26,791 bases of DNA from a virus: IMG/VR virus record IMGVR_UViG_3300017752_000124, positions 1-26,791 of that record. One strand, written 5' to 3'. Below, piece by piece: positions 1 through 5,592 of this stretch. How positions within the stretch are numbered: position 1 is the stretch's first letter; each line of letters opens with the position of its first letter. The position numbers and the translations under genes are program-made. Under the pieces are notes generated by a model. The model worked only from the letters and a program-made list of their open reading frames with translations, ran no database searches and was not told the DNA's origin.

Positions 1-60
1 ACCGGAGAAGGATATAACAACATTCCCCTCCGGTAGTTTATATTCGCCAAGGTTAGCCAT
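1..60 (-). CDS. N-terminus of a probable PAPS-reductase-like PP-loop protein (partial)
   Basis: An ATG at 60-58 opens a frame that runs off the left edge, so only 20 residues are visible. They end in NVVISFSG. In phage PAPS-reductase/ATP-pyrophosphatase proteins a short beta strand followed by SFSGG is the nucleotide-binding PP-loop, usually within the first 20 residues, and this start fits that position. The start codon shares one base with the TAA stop of the upstream gene (TAATG), which indicates coupled translation. Only half of the motif is visible, so the family call is an inference; the existence of a coding start is better supported. Confidence 0.55.
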   Translation of the reverse strand, partial: MANLGEYKLPEGNVVISFSG

Positions 61-293
61 TAGAACGGAATTTCATCGTCCAGCTTTCCAGCAGCCGGAG
101 CCTGTTGCTGACGATTGCCATCATCCTCAAACAGCTTCAGCCAGACCTCACCCTCCTTATTCGGTAAAGGCAAACCCTCAAGCTTGATGCTGATCCCCTT
201 GTCATTCTGAAAGGCAATACCGTGACGCAGCCAAACAGGCTTATCACGACCAGGTACTTCCTTCGCTTGCACAACACTAAATCGCTTATTCAT
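60..293 (-). CDS. Small protein with SSB-like acidic C-terminal tip
   Basis: This is a 77-residue protein. The core (about residues 20-45, VWLRHGIAF then LEGLPLP) resembles small conserved proteins from plasmids and phages in which a conserved tryptophan is followed by a glycine and an aromatic residue; their function is not known to me. The last six residues are DDEIPF, preceded by a Gln/Ala-rich linker, which matches the tip bacterial SSB uses to recruit repair and replication proteins. The protein is too short for a full SSB OB fold. An AGGAG sits 7 bases before the ATG at 293, and a candidate promoter lies just upstream. It is plausibly a replication accessory protein or SSB mimic. Confidence 0.75.
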   Translation of the reverse strand: MNKRFSVVQAKEVPGRDKPVWLRHGIAFQNDKGISIKLEGLPLPNKEGEVWLKLFEDDGNRQQQAPAAGKLDDEIPF

Positions 294-325
294 GTGTATC
301 TCCTATACAACTTTACAGTGGGATT

Positions 326-354
326 ACGATATCGCATAGAAAACGATATTGCAA
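326..354 (-). promoter_or_regulatory. Candidate sigma-70-type promoter for the leftmost genes
   Basis: Reading the minus strand, TTGCAA (354-349) and TATCGT (331-326) are separated by exactly 17 bases, followed by a strong ribosome site and the ATG at 293. The -10 region lies in the palindrome CGATATCG, and ACGATAT occurs twice on the plus strand (326-332 and 343-349). This could serve as an operator. Match to the consensus is 4 of 6 in each box. Confidence 0.45.
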
Positions 355-360
355 TTACCG

Positions 361-396
361 CGTCACATTATTTGTGCACGTCACAGTTTTTGTGAC
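361..396. repeat. CGTCACA direct repeats and GTCACA/TGTGAC inverted repeat
   Basis: CGTCACA occurs at 361-367 and 379-385, 18 bases apart. The second copy forms a perfect 6-bp inverted repeat with TGTGAC at 391-396 around a 5-base spacer. The cluster lies just upstream of the candidate promoter at 326-354 and overlaps the end of the 48-residue gene. It could be a protein-binding array or a weak hairpin; no T-tract follows on the minus strand, so it is not a typical terminator. Confidence 0.35.
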
Positions 397-527
397 ACTA
401 AGCCACCAGCAAGATCCCTAATCACATTGGGAAACTTATCAGTAGGTATCAAACCAACCTGCTTACCATCATGGTAAATGCGCAGGCCATCCGGATAGAC
501 AACCCACACAGTCACACCATCATCCAT
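381..527 (-). CDS. Small hypothetical protein, 48 aa
   Basis: The frame starts at ATG 527 and ends at TGA 383-381, with an in-frame TGA four codons before the start that fixes it. The protein begins MDDGVTVWVVYPDG and continues with IYHDGKQVG, giving alternating hydrophobic and turn residues consistent with a small beta hairpin or sheet. The start overlaps the end of the 54-residue gene by 8 bases, so translation is probably coupled. I recognise no family. The overlap and the normal amino-acid composition support it as a real gene. Confidence 0.6.
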   Translation of the reverse strand: MDDGVTVWVVYPDGLRIYHDGKQVGLIPTDKFPNVIRDLAGGLVSQKL

Positions 528-684
528 AAGACCGCTTCATCCGCGTCTTAGCAGCCTTCTTAAACGCAGCGTCACTAGGCGCGCCCTTGCTACCCGGCTT
601 CCGCATCTTCTCGCCAGAGCCTTCAGCAATCCGCTTCTTCTTAGCGTGGATGTTCGCATATAATCCTGGTTTCTTATTTGGCAT
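520..684 (-). CDS. Conserved small basic phage protein, 54 aa
   Basis: The protein starts MPNKKPGLYANIHAKKKR and carries the segment GSGEKMRKPGSKGAP in the middle, followed by a basic Ala-rich tail. I recognise this pattern from small proteins in many environmental phage genomes; no function is established to my knowledge. High lysine/arginine content suggests nucleic-acid or virion binding. A TGA lies in frame five codons upstream of ATG 684, so the start is secure. It overlaps the preceding Pro-rich frame by 11 bases and the following 48-residue gene by 8. Confidence 0.8.
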   Translation of the reverse strand: MPNKKPGLYANIHAKKKRIAEGSGEKMRKPGSKGAPSDAAFKKAAKTRMKRSYG

Positions 685-811
685 TGGTAAACCCTTTCAT
701 GGTTTTCTGGAAAATAGTTTCGTGGGGGACTGTAGCTATAGTCGGCGGGGGCGGGGGGGCAGGGGGTGCCTGTTGCGATTGGGACGCCTTTTCGTCTCGC
801 CGGGATGCCAT
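674..811 (-). CDS. Proline-rich small protein, 45 aa (start uncertain)
   Basis: From ATG 811 the frame reads MASRRDEKASQSQQ, then APPAPPPPPP-type low complexity, then TIATVPHETIFQKTMKGF and a stop that overlaps the next gene. The second half looks like ordinary protein, and the Pro-rich linker is encoded by the C/G runs at 745-766. The open frame extends further upstream without an ATG to about 901 and includes a hydrophobic stretch (residues like FGLILALPY), so the true start could be farther upstream by an unusual codon or by frameshift. A different frame starting at ATG 908 covers the same DNA but turns into an arginine-rich shadow of the downstream gene. Between 812 and 910 I assign nothing firm. 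Confidence 0.4.
   Translation of the reverse strand: MASRRDEKASQSQQAPPAPPPPPTIATVPHETIFQKTMKGFTNAK
745..766 (+). repeat. G-run tract (three runs of 5, 7 and 5 Gs)
   Basis: Three G runs are separated by C and CA on the plus strand, with a fourth GGGGG at 724-728. The tract encodes the proline-rich linker of the minus-strand small protein. It has the composition of a possible G-quadruplex and is also a likely spot for slippage or sequencing-length errors. Confidence 0.5.
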
Positions 812-910
812 TGATTGCCTGCGGTGCGCTGCGTGTGCCTGTGCCGCGCTGTAGGGTAGGGCCAGTATAAGCCCGAACCATTGCCGGTAAGCTTGTTAGG
901 CTACCCATAC

Positions 911-1519
911 CTATGCCGCCTCTGTTTCGTCACTGTGCGGCTCTCTCAGTAGCTCTGACGCCTGATTGGCTAGCATTGCTGCGGCTCTCTCCTCGACGTC
1001 AGGTGATATCCACCACCCTGCGCCTTTTGCCCTACTGAAAAAGTCTGCTGTGAGGCACTGAAATTCGTCCCTAAACTTAGATAGGTCCAGTTCAGCTTGC
1101 GTGTTATGTCCAGACTTAGATTGAATTGCCTGCTGTTTAAGCATTGCCTCTGCTTCGCCTAGTTGTATTTGCTGTTTAGTTGTTAGTCTTGCCTTGATGC
1201 TTTCCTCTAGTTTCAGTGATGGATCATAAACGATGCGGTTGGCTGTTGACTTCTGGCCCTTGAAGAATGGCTTGCAGTAAGTGAGGTATCCGAGCTTGCG
1301 GAGCTTCACTGCGTGGTATGAAACGCCGGTCTTGCCCAAGCCTATGTCCTGCCCGATCCTTGCGAGTGAGACAAAGGTTCTTCCCATTGTGTCAGCGTAA
1401 GAGCAGAAAGCTACCAGCACCCGCAGAGTTGATGGCGTGATCCGTGGATCTTTGATCGCCCTGATTGGTACGATTGCGAACGCTCGCAGATCTTTGGCTC
1501 TGAGTTGTTTGGGTCTCAA
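911..1519 (-). CDS. Winged-helix DNA-binding protein, probable replication-module protein
   Basis: This is a 202-residue protein. Residues about 28-100 read as a winged helix: TPSTLRVLVAFCSYAD, then a recognition region around SLARIGQDIGLGKTGVSYHAVKLRKLGYL. This resembles helix-turn-helix domains of phage and plasmid replication initiators. The rest is a charged helical linker (about 105-150) and a C-terminal part with GAGWWISPDVEERAA. It overlaps the upstream gene by 4 bases (ATGA), placing it in one translational unit with two other replication-type genes. It may bind the origin or act as a transcription regulator; the sequence cannot separate these. Confidence 0.7.
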   Translation of the reverse strand: MRPKQLRAKDLRAFAIVPIRAIKDPRITPSTLRVLVAFCSYADTMGRTFVSLARIGQDIGLGKTGVSYHAVKLRKLGYLTYCKPFFKGQKSTANRIVYDPSLKLEESIKARLTTKQQIQLGEAEAMLKQQAIQSKSGHNTQAELDLSKFRDEFQCLTADFFSRAKGAGWWISPDVEERAAAMLANQASELLREPHSDETEAA

Positions 1520-2046
1520 AACGGATAATCCTCTATCGGGTCGGTAGGCTTTTCCTTCCGGGCATATGTCTCTATGCGGTTCTCTTCGAGGCTCTGCCGG
1601 TACATCTGTATCACGTTCATCGTGACGAGGTTTTTTTCCAACAATCTGTCTGCACCTGGTCCGCTTATGTATTCATCCCCGACCGCTTCGCCGTGGTTCA
1701 TGCGTCTGGCGTTGATTGCATCGCTATCCCACGCGACTGAAGTTTTCGGGCCTAGAATTGGTGGCTTGTACGCATCGGAGCATTTTTGTGCTGCTTTGAC
1801 CATGTTGTAGATGGTGGGCCATGATCGGGTGCGATTGTTCTTGCGGATGTCTTTGCCCATGTTGCGGAGAATGTTGGTTAGGCCTTCCTCGTTTATGCTG
1901 CTGACAATCTCTGAATTGATATCTTCAACCATTGCAGACATTTCGGTTGCTGCTCGTTCGGGCGTATGGTTTGCGGGTACGTCATACGACTGCAATTCCT
2001 TTTGCAGCCATGCGCCGATCGCTTTCGTTCTCTGCTCGTAGTTCAT
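1516..2046 (-). CDS. Unknown replication-module protein with SSB-like C-terminal tip
   Basis: This 176-residue, mostly helical protein sits between two winged-helix genes and overlaps both by 4 bases. A central stretch (RTRSWPT, about residues 72-78) recalls a short Trp-Pro motif common in phage helicase-loader-like proteins encoded just after an initiator. I cannot confirm that relationship. The C-terminus is acidic and ends EDYPF, close to the SSB C-terminal consensus, and is preceded by a Lys/Pro-rich linker. Position downstream of the initiator suggests a lambda P/DnaC-like loader role. No Walker A motif is visible, so it is not an ATPase loader of the DnaC type. Confidence 0.65.
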   Translation of the reverse strand: MNYEQRTKAIGAWLQKELQSYDVPANHTPERAATEMSAMVEDINSEIVSSINEEGLTNILRNMGKDIRKNNRTRSWPTIYNMVKAAQKCSDAYKPPILGPKTSVAWDSDAINARRMNHGEAVGDEYISGPGADRLLEKNLVTMNVIQMYRQSLEENRIETYARKEKPTDPIEDYPF

Positions 2047-2732
2047 TGGATCATCTTTCTATCTGTTGCCAGTGAGCCTAGAATAGCCTGCATCTGCTGG
2101 TCGCTTGTCATGTCTTGCAATGAAGGCTGTTGGATCTCATCGTCCCAGCGCTCACCATTCAACCAGGTTGCCAGGTGTGGCATGAATTTCTTGTCTTGGC
2201 TTCCCCATGCTCGGACAAAGAGTGCCAGTGAATGCTGTATCTGCTCGATGGTGGCTTTGGTCAGTGCCTTGGATAGTGCTTTGCGAGCTGTGCCTTTCCC
2301 GACTTTCTTCGGATAGATCTTCCAGAGATCATCAAAAATGGACATATCTTTAGAGGTTATATTTCCAAGGTTATTACTTACAAGGTTAAGGACTGGCAAA
2401 TTCTGCACGGGGGCACTAGCAGATTTTGCCATAGCCCCTGGCAAATTTTGCCACTCTTGTTTTGTTAGCTTTAAGCGATATCCGTTGCTTGTTTTGCTGC
2501 CATTGCTGCGGGTGCGTTGCACCTTCTCGATCAATCCTACTTGATGCAATTGCTCGATGTGCATCTGTACGGCACGTTTAGACATCTCGCATTCTTCTGA
2601 AAGTGTGGTGAGGCTAGGGAAGCAAGCGCCGGTCTCACTGTTGTGATGGTCAGCGATCCAATAAAGAACAATCTTTGTGGCCGGTTTAAGACCCTTCTGC
2701 TGCATCGCAAGTGCTGTCATATAGTGAGACAT
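2043..2732 (-). CDS. Replication initiator, lambda O-like organisation
   Basis: This is a 229-residue protein in two parts. Residues 14-88 form a winged helix (PATKIVLYWIADH, then CFPSLTTLSEECEMSKRAVQMHIEQL, then VGLIEK), the common N-terminal domain of phage replication proteins. Residues 131-199 contain FDDLWKIYPKKVGKG and HLATWLNGERWDDE, a conserved C-terminal pattern of phage and prophage replication initiators that probably contacts the helicase loader or helicase. The linker between is Asn/Ser-rich. The ATG at 2732 follows the RusA stop directly and has a GGGGTGA-type ribosome site. In lambda-like phages the origin often lies within such a gene; I see no clear iterons in it. Confidence 0.82.
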   Translation of the reverse strand: MSHYMTALAMQQKGLKPATKIVLYWIADHHNSETGACFPSLTTLSEECEMSKRAVQMHIEQLHQVGLIEKVQRTRSNGSKTSNGYRLKLTKQEWQNLPGAMAKSASAPVQNLPVLNLVSNNLGNITSKDMSIFDDLWKIYPKKVGKGTARKALSKALTKATIEQIQHSLALFVRAWGSQDKKFMPHLATWLNGERWDDEIQQPSLQDMTSDQQMQAILGSLATDRKMIQ

Positions 2733-3149
2733 CTATTCACCCCATGTAACAGTTGTTATCAGGCACGGCTCATTTCCGTACCGCTTGAATACCTTGAGGT
2801 CATAGACCTGGGCATCATCCTCAAAGACCACGCCGTTGAACGAATCTAACACGATTTTGGCGATATTATCAATATCTGGCTTGCCAGGATAGATCTCATC
2901 AGCTTCCGCTGCGGCCTTCTTTGCCTTCGTCCAGCTCTTCGGGATCTGGAATTGTGCCTTGATGACCATCTGACATGGCATTGTTGTCGGCTCTAACTGG
3001 TGCAGCACCATATAATTCGATGCAGTACCGGCCAGCCGATGCTCATATCTGCGCGTTTTCTCTGGCGTGTAGACCCGGCCTGTCCTGGTGAACCTGGGCC
3101 GACCTTTGCCGATCGGTTGACCAGGGAGCCAAATGTAAGTGCTGGTCAT
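2733..3149 (-). CDS. rusA: RusA-type Holliday junction resolvase
   Basis: This is a 138-residue protein with family signatures: GKGRPRF (residues 14-20) near the N-terminus, then KPDIDNIAKIVLDSFNG (90-106) and FEDDAQV (109-115). In Escherichia coli RusA three aspartates in these segments bind the metal and cleave four-way junctions as a homodimer; here D92, D94 and D111/D112 are the counterparts. The length is close to the family norm of about 120-140. The ATG overlaps the stop of the repressor-like gene by 4 bases. It would resolve recombination intermediates made by the ERF-type annealing protein encoded on the opposite strand. Confidence 0.93.
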   Translation of the reverse strand: MTSTYIWLPGQPIGKGRPRFTRTGRVYTPEKTRRYEHRLAGTASNYMVLHQLEPTTMPCQMVIKAQFQIPKSWTKAKKAAAEADEIYPGKPDIDNIAKIVLDSFNGVVFEDDAQVYDLKVFKRYGNEPCLITTVTWGE

Positions 3150-3388
3150 ATCCGTTTCAGCCAGTCTGTCACATCTGATTTGTCATCGTCTTCGATCACT
3201 ACGCCGACATCATCAAGGATCGCTTCCAGGCTTACAGATTGGTTCAATCCTTCCGATATCAATTCACTTGCCAAACGGCTTTGTGATATCCCCTGAGACT
3301 GCGAAGCGCTATCTAATCGGGCTTTGACACCGGCGGGAAGTCGGACCACCAAGGCTTTCTTTTCCTCTAGTTTGGTTTGATATTTCAA
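3146..3388 (-). CDS. Ribbon-helix-helix (Arc/MetJ-like) DNA-binding protein, probable regulator
   Basis: The core ALVVRLPAGVKARLDSASQSQG then SRLASELISEGL has the strand-helix-helix layout of ribbon-helix-helix repressors. The acidic tail (EDDDKSDVTDW) is outside the fold. An ATG exists at 3415 without a ribosome site; a TTG at 3388 has AAGGAAAG just upstream and removes a lysine-rich leader, so I prefer TTG and 80 residues. It is the first gene of the leftward block and faces the rightward operon across a 120-base control region with a palindrome, so it is a good candidate for the switch regulator that controls both directions and itself. Confidence 0.75.
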   Translation of the reverse strand: MKYQTKLEEKKALVVRLPAGVKARLDSASQSQGISQSRLASELISEGLNQSVSLEAILDDVGVVIEDDDKSDVTDWLKRI

Positions 3389-3415
3389 CTTTCTTTCCTT
3401 TCTTTTCAACCACAT

Positions 3416-3441
3416 ATCAAATACTTTAAAAAAAGTTTGAT
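3416..3441. repeat. ATCAAA / TTTGAT inverted repeat in the divergent control region
   Basis: ATCAAA (3416-3421) and TTTGAT (3436-3441) form an inverted repeat around an A/T-rich 14-base centre, directly upstream of the repressor-like gene. It could be a second operator or part of the leftward promoter, for which I see no convincing -35/-10 pair. Confidence 0.3.
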
Positions 3442-3448
3442 TTAGTTG

Positions 3449-3477
3449 TTGACCCTATTGTGATATCACCTTAGTCT
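3449..3477 (+). promoter_or_regulatory. Candidate promoter of the rightward operon with embedded palindrome
   Basis: TTGACC (3449-3454) and TAGTCT (3472-3477) are 17 bases apart, about 35 bases before the first gene. The spacer holds the perfect palindrome GTGATATCAC (3460-3469). A repressor bound there would block RNA polymerase. The -35 box is good and the -10 box is weak. Confidence 0.45.
3460..3469. promoter_or_regulatory. Palindromic operator candidate GTGATATCAC
   Basis: This is a perfect 10-bp palindrome between the -35 and -10 boxes of the rightward promoter, and within reach of the leftward start. Its GATATC core also occurs in the candidate promoter at 326-354. It is a natural target for the adjacent ribbon-helix-helix protein, though no binding data can be read from sequence. 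Confidence 0.4.
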
Positions 3478-3511
3478 AATTCACAGGACAACACAACAGG
3501 AGACTAGGACA

Positions 3512-3784
3512 ATGCAAACCATCACAACAAAATATCTCGGGCCAACAGATCATCGCGGTTCACGTTACAAGGCAACACACACCGGCAACTATACATCCGT
3601 TACACTGAGTGCCGACTATTCATTAAACGCTGAAGGCAACCACACAGCAGCCGCTATGGCCCTTGCAGAAAAGCTTGGATGGGAAGGCAACTACATGGGC
3701 GGACACACACAAGATGGCATGGTGTTTGTAAGCGATGATGGCGGTTACTGTTTCAAAGTAACTCGCAAAGTGGAGGCGGCGTGA
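3512..3784 (+). CDS. Conserved hypothetical protein, first gene of the rightward operon
   Basis: The 90-residue protein begins MQTITTKYLGPTDHRGSRYKA and continues with AAAMALAEKLGW and a glycine-rich end. The opening motif (threonine pair, Tyr-Leu-Gly-Pro, Arg-Gly-Ser-Arg) is familiar from short proteins on plasmids and phages across Proteobacteria, with no defined function known to me. AGGAG at 3498-3502 precedes the ATG. As the first gene after the divergent promoter it is probably expressed early. Confidence 0.8.
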   Translation: MQTITTKYLGPTDHRGSRYKATHTGNYTSVTLSADYSLNAEGNHTAAAMALAEKLGWEGNYMGGHTQDGMVFVSDDGGYCFKVTRKVEAA

Positions 3785-3999
3785 TGCAAACTCTATGGCA
3801 AACAGAAACGCATGAGGTTGATTATCACGCAGGATATCTTGTGATTGCAGAGAGCGACACGCAGAAAAGCTTTGTGGTTCAACTTCACGACAACAACGGG
3901 CACAACGTAACGTGCAAACAATTCACAGACGCAGCCAGCACACACGGCATTGACCGGGCTTGCAGCACATTCAAAAAACTAGCGGGGCGAGTACAATGA
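3784..3999 (+). CDS. Hypothetical protein, 71 aa
   Basis: ATG 3784 overlaps the previous stop; a GTG one codon earlier is also possible, and GGAGG lies 7-8 bases upstream of both. The protein alternates short hydrophobic and polar segments (VDYHAGYLVIAES, KSFVVQLHDNNGH), suggesting a small beta-rich fold followed by a C-terminal helix with ACSTFKKLAG. No family is recognised. It is tightly packed with both neighbours, which supports it as coding. Confidence 0.72.
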   Translation: MQTLWQTETHEVDYHAGYLVIAESDTQKSFVVQLHDNNGHNVTCKQFTDAASTHGIDRACSTFKKLAGRVQ

Positions 4000-4199
4000 C
4001 CAGACAGCAACTAATTGACGCAATGGATCAGGGCAAAACCGTACACTGGCACAACAAAGGATATATTTGCTATCGCACCGAGGGCGGCGAGTACCTCAAC
4101 ACATTTACCCCCACCAACAATACCATTGGCATTTTTCACCGAAACGGGATCGGCATGAACATAAAGCCAGAAGATTGTTTTATTGCAGGAGAAGAATGA
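3996..4199 (+). CDS. Hypothetical protein, 67 aa
   Basis: ATG 3996 overlaps the upstream stop by 4 bases (ATGA); an earlier in-frame ATG at 3960 lies inside the upstream gene and lacks a ribosome site. The protein begins MTRQQLIDAMDQGKTVHW and has YICYRTEGGEYL, with aromatic residues spaced as in a small beta sheet. No family is recognised. It is part of the chain of overlapping small genes. Confidence 0.7.
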   Translation: MTRQQLIDAMDQGKTVHWHNKGYICYRTEGGEYLNTFTPTNNTIGIFHRNGIGMNIKPEDCFIAGEE

Positions 4200-4294
4200 T
4201 GGACGATTGGAAAGAGTGGCTCAAAGATACTATCGGGGTGGTGAGCCTGTTTCTCACCTTCTACCTTTTGTTTTTCTTTGCGGGGGTTTTGTAA
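4196..4294 (+). CDS. Tiny single-pass membrane protein, 32 aa
   Basis: After MMDDWKEWLKD comes a continuous hydrophobic run, about residues 14-31 (VVSLFLTFYLLFFFAGV), long enough to cross the membrane, and the protein ends there. AGGAG at 4187-4191 precedes the two ATGs (4196 and 4199; either may be used). The start overlaps the upstream stop and its TAA overlaps the next ATG. An amphipathic acidic head with one membrane helix resembles small early phage inhibitors of membrane functions, but no role can be assigned. Confidence 0.6.
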   Translation: MMDDWKEWLKDTIGVVSLFLTFYLLFFFAGVL

Positions 4295-4467
4295 TGGATT
4301 GGACTAACGATCAGAAGATTGAAGGGCTTAAAGAGTGCATCGAAGAAAGCAAATCTGAAATCTCATATGCCCAAAGTCGCGGCGATGACTTCATGGCCTC
4401 AGAAGCAACTCAGGTTTTGAAAATGGCAGAAGCCCAATTAAAAACCCTAACAGAAGGTGTGCAGTAA
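4294..4467 (+). CDS. Small helical hypothetical protein, 57 aa
   Basis: ATG 4294 shares a base with the previous TAA. The protein is rich in Glu, Lys, Gln and Ala and is likely one long helix or helical hairpin (KIEGLKECIEESKSEISYAQ, then ATQVLKMAEAQLKTL), with heptad-like leucine spacing. This suggests a small coiled-coil dimer. No family is recognised. The TAATG junction on both sides supports coupled translation. Confidence 0.68.
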   Translation: MDWTNDQKIEGLKECIEESKSEISYAQSRGDDFMASEATQVLKMAEAQLKTLTEGVQ

Positions 4468-4679
4468 TGGGAAAGGTCAAAGACATATTCCAAGACCAAC
4501 GCGAGAGGGCTTCCAAGGTATGCCCTGAGTGCGATGGGGATGGCAAGGTGGTTAAGATCACTTACCGGGTCCAAAGCTTTAGTCGTGACATCGGTGAGCC
4601 ATACGAAGACCCGGTTGAATGTGAAACGTGCCAGGGAGAGGGCGCAGTATTTGTGGAGGAAGACGATGAAGATCTATGA
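4467..4679 (+). CDS. Small zinc-finger protein with two DnaJ-like CxxCxGxG motifs
   Basis: This 70-residue protein contains CPECDGDG (about residues 19-26) and CETCQGEG (about 52-59), the CxxCxGxG pair that binds one zinc ion in the cysteine-rich domain of DnaJ and in several small phage proteins. No J domain is present, so it is not a co-chaperone by itself. The C-terminus is strongly acidic (EEDDEDL). It might bind unfolded protein, DNA or a replication partner. The start shares a base with the previous stop. Confidence 0.75.
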   Translation: MGKVKDIFQDQRERASKVCPECDGDGKVVKITYRVQSFSRDIGEPYEDPVECETCQGEGAVFVEEDDEDL

Positions 4680-4986
4680 AGTAAACACCAAAAAGATGCA
4701 CCACCGCCACGCAGGGGACACTGAGATGGCGGCGGCGCACCAGGTGGCCGCAAAGGTGACAGGCAGGAGATTGGATACCCTGCGAGCGCTTTCGACCCTG
4801 GGAGGAGGGTCAGGGGAGCAGATAAGCGCCTCTTTGCGACTACCTATCACTAGCATAAGACCGCGCTTAACGGAACTGCAAGAAATGGAGTTGATTGAAG
4901 ACACCGGGCGGCGTCATAAAAACCAATACGGAAACGGCGAGATCATTTGGACCGTCACAAAATCAGGGGCAAAATATGTATATTAA
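4666..4986 (+). CDS. Winged-helix (MarR-like) DNA-binding protein, 106 aa
   Basis: I place the start at ATG 4666 because GGAGG lies 6 bases upstream; the longer reading frame from 4534 sits in a gene already accounted for. After a basic His-rich N-terminus, residues about 35-85 form a winged helix: LDTLRALSTLGG, then GEQISASLRLPITSIRPRLTELQEMELI and a wing containing RHKNQYGNGEIIWTVT. It is likely a small transcription regulator of the phage or host. It overlaps both neighbours. Confidence 0.75.
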   Translation: MKIYEVNTKKMHHRHAGDTEMAAAHQVAAKVTGRRLDTLRALSTLGGGSGEQISASLRLPITSIRPRLTELQEMELIEDTGRRHKNQYGNGEIIWTVTKSGAKYVY

Positions 4987-5461
4987 ATTCGAAGACATTC
5001 GGGACATGGCCGATCAGATCCGGTTATTGACCGGCGACGATCAGGACACCTTTCTTGACACGCTCGATGGTGAGACCGATGCGATGGACATCTTGGGCAA
5101 GCTTATCCAGGAGCGCACCGAATGCTCAATCTACGAAGGGTCAGTGAAAGAGTTAGCGGCGACATACACCGCCAGAGCAAAACGCTTGTCAGCAAAGCAA
5201 GATGCGCTCTCGATCACGATCGGACACTTGCTCGATGCAATGGGGCAAACTAAGATCCAGCACCCGTTGGCAACAGTCAGTCGGACCAAGCCGCGAAAGA
5301 AAGTTGTGGTGGTCGATCAGCACGACATTCCAAGCCAGCTAACAACAGTCACAGTCAAGCCAGACATGACCGCAATCAAAAAACAGATGGACGCAGGGGA
5401 GCTTGTGCCAGGTTGCGAATATCAGATGGGCAATTCATCTGTCACAGTGAGGATCAAATGA
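4976..5461 (+). CDS. Siphovirus Gp157-family protein
   Basis: From ATG 4976 (AGGGG upstream) the protein has 161 residues. Family features are an N-terminal helical part (DILGKLIQERTECSI at about 38-52), a long helix with KRLSAKQDALSITIGHLLDAMG (69-90), and a beta-rich C-terminal part with SRTKPRKKVVV and VKPDMTAIKKQMDAGELVPG (128-146). Gp157 proteins are commonly encoded next to phage annealing recombinases, as here with the ERF-type gene, and are thought to help recombination or DNA metabolism; their biochemical role is not settled. The frame is open upstream to 4895 but that part overlaps the winged-helix gene. Confidence 0.85.
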   Translation: MYIKFEDIRDMADQIRLLTGDDQDTFLDTLDGETDAMDILGKLIQERTECSIYEGSVKELAATYTARAKRLSAKQDALSITIGHLLDAMGQTKIQHPLATVSRTKPRKKVVVVDQHDIPSQLTTVTVKPDMTAIKKQMDAGELVPGCEYQMGNSSVTVRIK

Positions 5462-5592
5462 TAAAAACTAAAGATCTTACAGAATATGAGAGATATTTAG
5501 AAAGTATCATCATAGCGCAAAAGCTTAGAATACAAAAGTATGAAACAGTTGTTGAGCTTTGCAAGCAAATAGCGGGAGATAAAAATGAGTGA
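5458..5592 (+). CDS. Small hypothetical protein between gp157 and erf, 44 aa
   Basis: ATG 5458 overlaps the Gp157 stop by 4 bases, and its TGA at 5590-5592 overlaps the ERF start by 8. The protein is a lysine/glutamate-rich helix (DLTEYERYLESIIIAQKLR) ending in GDKNE. It is more A/T-rich than the surrounding genes. Two-sided overlap makes it likely to be translated; its role may be no more than coupling, or it may be a small partner of the recombination module. Confidence 0.6.
   Translation: MIKTKDLTEYERYLESIIIAQKLRIQKYETVVELCKQIAGDKNE

Noticed and set aside
537-908. 123-codon minus-strand frame from ATG 908
   Set aside because: Its second half is an arginine-rich shadow of the well-supported 54-residue gene, and the proline-rich frame fits better in the first half; kept only as a possible frameshift source.
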